Under the pieces are notes generated by a model. The model searched no databases and had not been told where the DNA came from. It saw nothing but the letters and a program-made list of their open reading frames with translations. From assembly GCA_016935015.1 (NCBI GenBank), contig JAFGRT010000066.1, forward strand, positions 1 to 43,465: DNA of 43,465 nucleotides. Direction: 5' to 3'. Below, one piece after another: positions 17,840-25,257 of the stretch (its first letter is position 1; each line of letters opens with the position of its first letter). Position numbers and translations under genes: made by a program. The stretch is from Acidobacteriota bacterium (GTDB taxonomy: Bacteria > Acidobacteriota > JAAYUB01).

Positions 17840-17930
<91 letters not shown>

Positions 17931-17936
17931 CATAAG

Positions 17937-17962
17937 GCCTGCCCGTGGGGTAGGCTTTTTTT
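17937..17962 (+). terminator. Intrinsic terminator after tRNA-Ser
   Basis: GCCTGCCC (17937-17944) pairs with GGGTAGGC (17948-17955) around a 3-base loop, with one G-U pair, followed by seven Ts. It is a textbook rho-independent terminator 7 bases after the tRNA. Confidence 0.9.
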
Positions 17963-18040
17963 GTATGGACGGGCGGCAAATTACACCCGTGGGGAGATGA
18001 CCCCGAGCGACACTCAGCCGACCACGTGTCGACGAAACGG

Positions 18041-18688
18041 ATGAGCATGCAACCGGAACTGGTGATTTTGGATATTTTTTACAGCCTGCAAGGCGAATCC
18101 ACTTACGCCGGATATCCGTGTACCTTTGTCCGGCTGCATGGTTGCAATCTGGCATGTCACTATTGTGACACCCCCGAAAGTCGGGATCCTGGCGTTACCG
18201 TCAGACGGCGATCGGTGCCGGAAGTGATCAGTGAGATCCGGGCACACGTCTGTCCGTTGGTGGAGATTACCGGCGGCGAGCCGCTCCTGCAACCGGCGAC
18301 GATACCGTTGTGCGATCAACTGGTGGCGGAAGGATTTACTGTCCTTCTGGAGACCAACGGCTCCCTATCCCTGGCCAATGTGCCGGTGGATGTGGTGAAA
18401 ATCGTGGATGTCAAAACACCTTCCAGCCGCATGCAGGAGTCATTTCGGCTCGATAATCTGACCTGTCTGCGGCCACCTGATCAGCTGAAATTTGTCGTGG
18501 CCGATGCCCATGACTTCCGGTGGGCCTGTCGCTTCCTTGAGCAACACCCATTGTCCGACGGAGTGGAGATCCTTTTTTCGCCCGTTTATTCCCGTCTGGC
18601 ACCGGCGAAACTGGCCGGCTGGCTGCTCGATAATGGGATTCGGGCCCGGTTGCAGATCCAGCTGCACAAACTGTTGCGACTGCCCTGA
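18041..18688 (+). CDS. queE: 7-carboxy-7-deazaguanine synthase QueE (radical SAM)
   Basis: A protein of about 215 residues, the short radical SAM QueE type, which forms 7-carboxy-7-deazaguanine on the way to queuosine or other deazapurines. The early segment DIFYSLQGESTYAGYPCTFVR is characteristic, and the cluster motif is C35, C39, C42 (GCNLACHYCDT). An ITGGEPLLQ SAM-binding segment follows (about residue 75). Starts at GTG 18026, ATG 18041 and ATG 18047 are all possible, and ribosome sites are weak. No queC, queD or queF is seen beside it. The MurL-like protein at 36906-39293 has a QueC-reminiscent Cys cluster but is not QueC. Confidence 0.88.
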   Translation: MSMQPELVILDIFYSLQGESTYAGYPCTFVRLHGCNLACHYCDTPESRDPGVTVRRRSVPEVISEIRAHVCPLVEITGGEPLLQPATIPLCDQLVAEGFTVLLETNGSLSLANVPVDVVKIVDVKTPSSRMQESFRLDNLTCLRPPDQLKFVVADAHDFRWACRFLEQHPLSDGVEILFSPVYSRLAPAKLAGWLLDNGIRARLQIQLHKLLRLP

Positions 18689-18698
18689 GCGGTCCTTT

Positions 18699-18748
18699 CC
18701 CCTCATCAGGGAGGGGCACAGGGATGGACTGGCCCGGGGAACAGTCCA
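18699..18748 (+). repeat. Two tandem hairpins between queE and the SLC13 permease
   Basis: CCCCTC (18699-18704) pairs with GAGGGG (18711-18716), and TGGACTG (18725-18731) pairs with CAGTCCA (18742-18748). No U-run follows, so this is a structured leader or spacer rather than a terminator. It ends 16 bases before the permease start codon. Confidence 0.5.
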
Positions 18749-18764
18749 GTGCTGACTTTGCGGG

Positions 18765-20573
18765 ATGAATCTTATGACCTCCTTCCTGACACTGGATTGG
18801 CAAGGCTGGCTGGCGCTCGCGGTGGTGGCGGGCATCATCTGGTCACTGACCCGGGATTGGCTCGGACCTGACGTTGTAATGTGCGTCGGTCTTGTTCCTT
18901 TCCTGCTGACGGGGATCCTCAGTGTGAAAGAGGCGTTGCTGGGCTTCGGCAACGAGGGGATGCTGACGGTGGCCGCGCTTTTTGTAGTTGCCCAGGCGGT
19001 CAAGGATTCGGGCCGTCTCGAACACTTCGCCGCCGCTGTGCTGGGGCGGAGCAATGGCGCCTTTTTTCGGATGGCGCGTCTGCTGCTGCCCACCTGCGGG
19101 CTCTCGGCCTTCATGAATAACACACCCGTGGTGGCCATGCTCACACCCGTCGTCCGGCAGTGGGCCCGGCGACGAGGACTATCGCCATCGAAATTCCTGA
19201 TTCCTTTGTCGTACGCTTCAATTTTGGGCGGTATGTGCACCCTCATTGGAACCTCCACCAACCTTGTGGTCAGCGGATTGATGGTTGATTTCGGGTATCC
19301 GGCCTTGGGCATGTTCGAAATTACCCGGGTGGGCTTGCCGTGTGCCTTGGTGGGACTTGGCTTCATGATGATGATTGGCCGCCATCTGCTGCCTCAACGG
19401 CGGGATGTGAGCGAGGAGCTGGCAGAGACGCGGCGTGAATACTTGGTGGAGATGGTGGTGCGACCGTCCTGCCCGCTGGTGGGGAAAACCGTAGAACAGG
19501 CTGGATTGCGGCATTTGTCCGGGCTTTTCCTGGTACATATCGAACGCCAGGGGCATGTGATCGGACCGGTAACGCCCGAGGAGCCGTTGCAGGCTGGCGA
19601 CCACCTGCTCTTTACAGGGCTGATCTCTACCATCGTCGAACTTAAGCAGATTCGAGGCCTGGCAGCTGTGGCGGAACCTCATTTAGAGGTGCAAACCGGG
19701 CCCGCCCATGACGAGATCCAGCTGTTTGAAGTAGTGGTTTCCCATGCGTCACCGCTGGTCGGCACCGGCATCCGTGCCGGGGGTTTCCGTCGGCTCTATG
19801 ATGCGGCGGTCATCGCTGTGCATCGCTCCGGACAACGTATTGAATCAAAGATTGGCGATATTATTCTACGACCGGGCGATACCCTGCTGCTGGAAGCTAA
19901 GCGCAGCTTCACCGATAAGTGGAACAATACCAGGGATTTTTATCTGGTCTCTCAAGTGGCGGAGGAGGGTGGCGTCAAATCCGCCGGGAAACCGTGGGCC
20001 CTGCTGGTGATGACCGGAATGATTATTTTCCCGTCGCTACAACTCGTGCCGATGGTGGTCAGTGCGTTGACCGCCGCCATTCTGATGATTCTTCTCCGGA
20101 TTGTTTCGCCCGCCCGGGCCCGGGCGTCCCTTAACCTGCCGGTGTTGATTACCATTGCCGCGGCACTGGGAGTCGGGCGGGCCCTGGAAAAATCCGGGCT
20201 GGCGGACGCCATGGCCCAGCTGGTGATCGATGCCACCACCCAGGTGGGGCCACTGGCCGCCCTGGCAGCGCTGTTCCTGGTGACCAGCCTGTTCACGGAA
20301 ATCATCACCAACAACGCGGCGGCGGCGCTGGTGTTCCCGGTGGCGCTGTCCACCGCCCAGCAGCTCCATGTTGATCCCCGGGCGTTCTTCATCGCGGTGG
20401 CCATCGCCGCTTCAGCTTCCTTCGCCACACCGTTGGGCTACCAGACCAATCTCATCGTCTTTGGACCGGGCGGTTACCGGTTCCGCGATTTTTTACGAGT
20501 GGGTCTGCCCATGAATCTGCTGGTCTTGCTCACCGGAGTGGTTGCCGTCGCCTGCTGGTGGCCGGTGCTGTAA
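18765..20573 (+). CDS. SLC13/DASS-type permease with internal TrkA-C (RCK) domains
   Basis: A 602-residue membrane transporter of the ArsB/NhaD/CitT superfamily. An N-terminal membrane half (about residues 1-210) and a C-terminal membrane half (about 410-602) flank two TrkA-C/RCK_C domains (about 225-305 and 320-395, with repeated segments such as LVGKTVEQAGLR and LVGTGIRAGGFR). The substrate-site-like motifs are GGMCTLIGTSTNLVVSG in the first half and ITNNAAAALVFP plus ATPLGYQTNLIVFGPGGY in the second. Members carry dicarboxylates, sulfate or other anions, and the RCK domains suggest ligand gating. The exact substrate cannot be read. An ATG at 18774 is an alternative start. Confidence 0.88.
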   Translation: MNLMTSFLTLDWQGWLALAVVAGIIWSLTRDWLGPDVVMCVGLVPFLLTGILSVKEALLGFGNEGMLTVAALFVVAQAVKDSGRLEHFAAAVLGRSNGAFFRMARLLLPTCGLSAFMNNTPVVAMLTPVVRQWARRRGLSPSKFLIPLSYASILGGMCTLIGTSTNLVVSGLMVDFGYPALGMFEITRVGLPCALVGLGFMMMIGRHLLPQRRDVSEELAETRREYLVEMVVRPSCPLVGKTVEQAGLRHLSGLFLVHIERQGHVIGPVTPEEPLQAGDHLLFTGLISTIVELKQIRGLAAVAEPHLEVQTGPAHDEIQLFEVVVSHASPLVGTGIRAGGFRRLYDAAVIAVHRSGQRIESKIGDIILRPGDTLLLEAKRSFTDKWNNTRDFYLVSQVAEEGGVKSAGKPWALLVMTGMIIFPSLQLVPMVVSALTAAILMILLRIVSPARARASLNLPVLITIAAALGVGRALEKSGLADAMAQLVIDATTQVGPLAALAALFLVTSLFTEIITNNAAAALVFPVALSTAQQLHVDPRAFFIAVAIAASASFATPLGYQTNLIVFGPGGYRFRDFLRVGLPMNLLVLLTGVVAVACWWPVL

Positions 20574-20640
20574 AGCCCGGTTCCGCCCGCACCATGCCGC
20601 CCTTCGTTCAGATCATCCTGCAGATCATAAGCGGACGGAA

Positions 20641-22362
20641 TCAGGATTTCGATTTTTCATCCATGAGAGATACGGTTGATTCGGGTGAGCAGATGCCACA
20701 GCGACGGCAGTCCGGGGTGCCCGGGCAGGGTGCCGTGACTGTTCCTTTTTGGGCGGCGGACCATTCCTGTCGCAGGTAGTCCCACCGGAGGCCCCAATCC
20801 AGCACAGACCAGGGCGGCGGCCCCGTCCCCGGCTGATCCGACCAGGGGGTGTCGGCGGCCGGCAAGTCCCGGATGGACAGTTGTCCGCTGGCTACGGCCA
20901 GGAGTAGTTCGCCGGTCCGGCGGGTTCCCATGGAAAGGTGATACTGGAGGAGCGCATCCCGGACAGATCCGAGATGCACCTCGATTTCGGACGATCCCCC
21001 CAACTCCCGCTGAAAACGGCGCATGTTCCTTTTCAGCAGCGCCGGCGGGGCCAGGGGGGCAAACTGGAACGGCGTGTTGGGCTTGGGGATGAATGGCGTC
21101 ACGCTGATGCTCAGCCGGTGCGCCGACGGCAAACTCTCACGACGGATTGCCAGGATCCGGCGGATCAAAGACAGGCTGTCCTCAACATCCGCCTCCGTCT
21201 CGCCGGGCAGGCCGGTCATGAAGTACAGCTTCAGACGGTGGATTCCGCTGGCATACACCAACTGCACTTTTTCCAGTATCTCAATGTTGCTGAATGATTT
21301 ATTGATAGTCCGGCGCAGGGGCTCACTGCCAGTTTCAGGCGCCAGGGTGACGCTTTCCTTGCCACTGTGGGCAATCATCTGCAGGATGTCGGCATCGATG
21401 TCGGATAGACGCAGGGAAGCCAACCCGATGGAAAACCGCATCTGCTGCAGTGCCGCCAGCAGGTGGTGAATATCCGGATGTTGGCAGACCGCGGTGGACA
21501 CGAGGCCGATCCGATCCGTGTGAGGTCGGGCGTGACGAGCCAGCTCCAGAATTCTTTCGCCGGGAAAGGCCCGGTGTGGCAAGTAGCGGAAACCAGCCCA
21601 ACAATAGCGGCAACCCATGGGGCAGCCGCGGGCGATTTCCACCAGGAGAGTCGAGGCGAATTCGGTATGCGGAGAAAGGATGTTATTAAAAGGGGGACCG
21701 GCCGCCGCCAACCGGGCGGCGGGCAAAGGAGGGCAACGGACGATGGGCGGGAAAGCCGTCGCCGGACCGGGCGGGCGCCATACACGACGCTGAACACCGC
21801 CGCCGGGATCGTATTCGACGTCCATCGATGAGGGAATATAGGCGAATGGCAGACCGACCAGATCTTGAAACAGCCGGTGTCGATCCCCGGCCACCAGGTA
21901 CTTTTCCAGGAACAGGGGGAGAATTTCCTCACCCTCGCCGAGCAGGATGATATCCAGGAAAGGGGCCAGCGGTTCCGGATTGATCTGCAGGGCCGCGCCG
22001 CCAGCGACGACAAGTGGGTAGCGGGCGTCCCGCTCTGTAGCGTGAGGCGGCAGGCCGGCCTTCAAGAGAAAATCCAGCACTGCCGGGAAATCCAGCTCGA
22101 AGGAAACGGAGAAGACCAGCAGATGGAAATCCTGGGGCAGACGGCCGGATTCCAGGGAGCGGATCGGTGTTTTAAGGCCACCTTCCCAGAAAAAGCGCTC
22201 ACAGGTAAATCCGGCGGTGGTTTCGATCCGTCGCAGCACCCAGTGAAAACCCAGATTGCTCATGCCGACCGTGTACGGGGCCGGATATACCACTCCCACT
22301 CGGTATTCATCGAACATTCTCCGGGGGAACAGCGTGATTTCTGAATCAGTGTATGCTTTCAT
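20641..22362 (-). CDS. B12-binding-domain radical SAM protein (TIGR03960-like)
   Basis: A 573-residue protein. The N-terminal part (about 1-190) has a cobalamin-binding-like fold (VGVVYPAPYTVGMSNLGFHWV, LDIILLGEGEEILP), followed by a radical SAM domain with CPMGCRYCWAG and a C-terminal Cys-rich tail (CPGTPDCRRCGIC) typical of this uncharacterised family. An FMTGLPGETEADV segment is the usual Elp3-type element. The DUF2344 domain that is often fused or adjacent in other bacteria is absent. The open frame continues upstream, but homology begins at the ATG at 22362. That ATG lies 3 bases after the T-run of a terminator, and the only ribosome-site-like sequence (AGGGG) lies inside the hairpin. 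Confidence 0.82.
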   Translation of the reverse strand: MKAYTDSEITLFPRRMFDEYRVGVVYPAPYTVGMSNLGFHWVLRRIETTAGFTCERFFWEGGLKTPIRSLESGRLPQDFHLLVFSVSFELDFPAVLDFLLKAGLPPHATERDARYPLVVAGGAALQINPEPLAPFLDIILLGEGEEILPLFLEKYLVAGDRHRLFQDLVGLPFAYIPSSMDVEYDPGGGVQRRVWRPPGPATAFPPIVRCPPLPAARLAAAGPPFNNILSPHTEFASTLLVEIARGCPMGCRYCWAGFRYLPHRAFPGERILELARHARPHTDRIGLVSTAVCQHPDIHHLLAALQQMRFSIGLASLRLSDIDADILQMIAHSGKESVTLAPETGSEPLRRTINKSFSNIEILEKVQLVYASGIHRLKLYFMTGLPGETEADVEDSLSLIRRILAIRRESLPSAHRLSISVTPFIPKPNTPFQFAPLAPPALLKRNMRRFQRELGGSSEIEVHLGSVRDALLQYHLSMGTRRTGELLLAVASGQLSIRDLPAADTPWSDQPGTGPPPWSVLDWGLRWDYLRQEWSAAQKGTVTAPCPGTPDCRRCGICSPESTVSLMDEKSKS

Positions 22363-22365
22363 GGT

Positions 22366-22394
22366 AAAAAAAACCCCTGGGATCCCAGGGGTTT
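22366..22394 (-). terminator. Intrinsic terminator of the secreted repeat protein gene
   Basis: A perfect 24-base palindrome (22371-22394) folds as AAACCCCTGG / CCAGGGGTTT with a GATC loop, and on the minus strand runs into eight Ts (22373-22366). It lies 27 bases downstream of the stop codon at 22421 and directly before the radical SAM start codon. Confidence 0.85.
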
Positions 22395-22420
22395 GAAGTC
22401 GTTCATAAGTCGTGCAATGC

Positions 22421-24358
22421 TTATCTGACCGGCACCGCCGACAGGAATTGACCACCCGTGTCGCCAAACAGCATGAAGGAAAAAACCTCAACATCGGAGC
22501 GCACCCGGATGAAGCCGGCGATCTGGGTTCCGGAAAACGAGGGCAGAAAATCACCGATCATTTGGGCGATGTGACCACCGGGAGCCAGCTCATAGGGATC
22601 CGCCGAATTGTCGGCCGTCAAGCTACCGTCTGCCGCATAAAGCTCGATGATGATGTTGGCGGTGCGTGTCTGGCTGGGGTTCACAAAGGCAATACCGGTA
22701 AAATAGGTAATCCCGCCGCTTTCACCCACCGCCACGTGATCCAGGAAAATCTCCCGCTTGGCGCTGGCCGTTGAGAGCAAAGGCAGGCTGGCCACGAACT
22801 GGTTGTTGACGGTGTCCCCAAAGGTCACACTGCCGATGATGCCGATATCGCTCTCGATGGCTACGCTGCCGATGACCAGATCCTGGCTGAGCTGGGGCTC
22901 CTGGAAGCCGAACAGCTCATAGCCACGAATGCGCAGGTGGTTATATGCTCCCAGGGTACGCGTGGTGGGTTGTCCCACCGGCGTTTCTCCAACACGGAGT
23001 GAAGGTGTAAAAGTAATTTCCGCCGGCTGGCTGTTCGGATTGATGATATTGAATTCCGTGAACCAGATCTGGCCGCCACTGGCGAAGTGGGCATCGAACA
23101 GCCGGTTGGAGGGGAGCACTGCATCCTGGGCGTTGATAGCGGCCATGTAGCCCGAAGCGTCGAACTTTTCAAAGGCCAGGACCTGGGCGTTGTTGTCGGC
23201 ATCGATGATAAAATACCCGTCCTGTGTCAATTTGCTGAAACCGGTGAACGTGAATTTCTGGGAGCCATGGGGCTGGAGCGAAAACGCAACCGTTTCTGAA
23301 CCGATGATTGTGCCGTCACTGGCGCGGAAATAGATCTCACCATCCACGGCCTGGTCGCTGGGGTTTACGACATACACGGAAGCCTCTCCGGCCGTTTCAG
23401 TGCCCAGCAGCGGCAAATTCAGGCGGGATGAGGTCACAAAGCCGGCATCGGCGCCGTCCATCTTGTTGACGTAGCCGGGAGTGCTGTCCTGGATGAGAAA
23501 AAAACCGCTGAGGTTGGGCATCGCGGATTCTACTTCGATCCAGCCGTTGTCAAACGCCTGGGCTCCCGTGTCGAAAAGAAAGGCCACGGCGTTGACGTAT
23601 TGATGCAGCGGCAAAACGGGGCCGCCGATGTCGGGCGGATTGTCTATCCCGGCGACAAGCTGGCCGCTGGGATCATACGCGCGAAAAGTGACATCGGCAT
23701 CTTCCGCCTGATCTTCATTCACCACGGAAACACCCTGCAGGATGGTCGCAGAGGTCATGAAAATCGGATAGAACAGTCGGAAATTTTCCATGTCCGGACC
23801 GATATTGAGTTCGATTCGTTGTGCCCCGGTGTACGAAATCTCGGCCGGACCGCCATTGGTCGGATCGTAGGTCGAGGCCAGCGAGCCTTCATGGATGGTG
23901 CGTGCCGAATCAACCGTGAAGATCGCCTTGCCGGGTTGCAGGATCTGGAACGTAAGGGTGGCCAGGTGAATGATGCCGGCGGGAGTGGCGCTGTCCGTAT
24001 GGGTGTTCACCACCGTCACGAATCCCCGAGCATTGGCCCTGTCTATATCCGTGAAGACGAAATCACCGGCGACAAACGGTCCTGTGTTGCCGGCGACCAC
24101 GTTTTGCAAGGCCAGGCGCCCGGTATCAAATGCGACGGGAACGGCAAAACCACCCAGGGCGGCGGTAACAGAATTGGCGCCGGTGATTCCCGTCAAGTCG
24201 ACATAGACAGCGACGGTGAAGGTCCCATCCGTGATCGTGGGGCTCGTCGGAGTGAATTCAAGGTAAACCGGAGCTTCTCCGGAAAAGGGCCCCGCCTGGG
24301 CCATTACCGGAATCAGGCTGCCCAGACATACCATCACTAGCGTGAGCGTTTTTCTCAT
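22421..24358 (-). CDS. Large secreted protein: cohesin-like domain plus four tandem beta-rich repeats
   Basis: A 645-residue protein with a clear signal peptide (about residues 1-22, ending in MAQAG). Residues about 30-185 have the pattern of a cohesin-type beta-sandwich: alternating strands such as GTFTVAVYVDLTG, GFAVPVAFDTGRLALQNV, GIIHLATLTFQIL. Four related repeats of about 100 residues follow (about 195-318, 319-421, 424-527, 540-645), each with a VNP-type turn (YVVNPSDQ, NIINPNSQ, AFVNPSQT) and a late segment such as LNLPLLG, ASLPLLS or SAVPVR. No catalytic motif is visible. It is a plausible T2SS cargo or a surface/structural protein. It forms its own unit with a promoter and terminator. 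The family has no name I can give. Confidence 0.75.
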   Translation of the reverse strand: MRKTLTLVMVCLGSLIPVMAQAGPFSGEAPVYLEFTPTSPTITDGTFTVAVYVDLTGITGANSVTAALGGFAVPVAFDTGRLALQNVVAGNTGPFVAGDFVFTDIDRANARGFVTVVNTHTDSATPAGIIHLATLTFQILQPGKAIFTVDSARTIHEGSLASTYDPTNGGPAEISYTGAQRIELNIGPDMENFRLFYPIFMTSATILQGVSVVNEDQAEDADVTFRAYDPSGQLVAGIDNPPDIGGPVLPLHQYVNAVAFLFDTGAQAFDNGWIEVESAMPNLSGFFLIQDSTPGYVNKMDGADAGFVTSSRLNLPLLGTETAGEASVYVVNPSDQAVDGEIYFRASDGTIIGSETVAFSLQPHGSQKFTFTGFSKLTQDGYFIIDADNNAQVLAFEKFDASGYMAAINAQDAVLPSNRLFDAHFASGGQIWFTEFNIINPNSQPAEITFTPSLRVGETPVGQPTTRTLGAYNHLRIRGYELFGFQEPQLSQDLVIGSVAIESDIGIIGSVTFGDTVNNQFVASLPLLSTASAKREIFLDHVAVGESGGITYFTGIAFVNPSQTRTANIIIELYAADGSLTADNSADPYELAPGGHIAQMIGDFLPSFSGTQIAGFIRVRSDVEVFSFMLFGDTGGQFLSAVPVR

Positions 24359-24393
24359 GGTTGTACTCCGAAAAAGTGAAACTTCTTTTCCAT

Positions 24394-24399
24394 ATTATA
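24394..24399 (-). promoter_or_regulatory. -10 element for the secreted repeat protein gene
   Basis: A perfect TATAAT on the minus strand lies about 35 bases upstream of the start codon at 24358. The -35 region is T-rich but not a clear match, so the promoter call rests on the -10 box and position. Confidence 0.5.
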
Positions 24400-24508
24400 G
24401 CGAGGATTCGGTCAGAAAAAAGCAAAAAACTGCCAAGAGTTGAAAAGAACAACGCAAATCTACAGATACCATCTTCTATGTGAGGTTTCAATTCTTTTTC
24501 TTGGGGGG

Positions 24509-25099
24509 CTATTTATGTCGAACCCGAGCCGAAAATTTCAATTTGCCCTCCTCTTCATTGACCCGGGCCTGGAATTCGACGGCCCGGCAGGAATATTTTT
24601 CCTTCAGCTGGGCCGTCTTGACCTGGATGAAATCGAAAAATTTGTCGAAATTCATGTTGAAATCTTTTTGGCCCAGGCGCTGGGAAGTCTGCTGCATGAA
24701 CTGATAGAATTCCTTTACGGAATCGTAATGGCGCGACGGATCGGTGGTAATGAACGTGTATTGATTGGCGTCTTCCTGCACCGGGGCTTCTGCCGGCGCT
24801 CCTAACAGTTCCCCGAGTTCTTCTTCGGATCGCAGAATACCCTTTTCCTCCTTTTCCTGGAGTTTTTTGCGCCACAGCTCCTTATGGGCCGTGTAGCGGG
24901 CCACCAGGGTATTGAATTTGAACTTCTGGGAATAGGAGATGTTCCGGCTATCCAGAATCTGCTGGATCAGGGATTCCAGCTTGTTGCGCAGATTCAAAGG
25001 TGGAGTGTTTTTACCCCCAACCAGGAAAATGTCATATTCGATCTTCAGTTGACGTATTCTGTATTCGAGTTCATTGATCAGATCGTCGGTCTTGGTCAT
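24509..25099 (-). CDS. MXAN_5187-type C-terminal domain protein, function unknown
   Basis: A soluble 196-residue protein without a signal peptide. The N-terminal half is helical and coiled-coil-prone and carries the pattern KIEYDIFLVGGKNTPP followed by FKFNTLVARYTAHKELW, which I recognise from the uncharacterised MXAN_5187 C-terminal domain found in deltaproteobacteria and related phyla. A Pro/Glu linker (about 95-110) follows, then a second basic helical part ending LKFSARVRHK. It has a good promoter of its own and is divergent from sdhA. Function unknown; the family assignment is from memory of the sequence pattern. Confidence 0.6.
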   Translation of the reverse strand: MTKTDDLINELEYRIRQLKIEYDIFLVGGKNTPPLNLRNKLESLIQQILDSRNISYSQKFKFNTLVARYTAHKELWRKKLQEKEEKGILRSEEELGELLGAPAEAPVQEDANQYTFITTDPSRHYDSVKEFYQFMQQTSQRLGQKDFNMNFDKFFDFIQVKTAQLKEKYSCRAVEFQARVNEEEGKLKFSARVRHK

Positions 25100-25118
25100 G
25101 ATGATAGAACCTTTTTAC

Positions 25119-25147
25119 ATACTAACTTTACGCCGGAGGGGAGTCAA
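25119..25147 (-). promoter_or_regulatory. Promoter of the MXAN_5187-like gene
   Basis: On the minus strand, TTGACT (25147-25142) and TAGTAT (25124-25119) are separated by 17 bases, about 20 bases before the start codon at 25099. The transcript would therefore have a very short leader. Confidence 0.55.
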
Positions 25148-25181
25148 CGAAAAACGCCGAAGCATGTTCCGGTTTTCAGCG

Positions 25182-25210
25182 TTGACACAAAATTTCAACT
25201 TTTATAAAAT
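25182..25210 (+). promoter_or_regulatory. Promoter of the sdhACDB operon
   Basis: A consensus TTGACA (25182-25187) and TAAAAT (25205-25210) separated by exactly 17 bases lie 47 bases before the sdhA start codon. This is the strongest promoter in the window, arguing for high constitutive expression. Confidence 0.75.
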
Positions 25211-25257
25211 GATATTCCATACCTGATCATTTTATCTCGTTCGCGGAAGGACAAAAT

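Noticed and set aside
22363-22554. N-terminal extension of the radical SAM frame up to 22554
   Set aside because: The extra 64 codons run through the terminator hairpin and the end of the neighbouring gene and show no family sequence.
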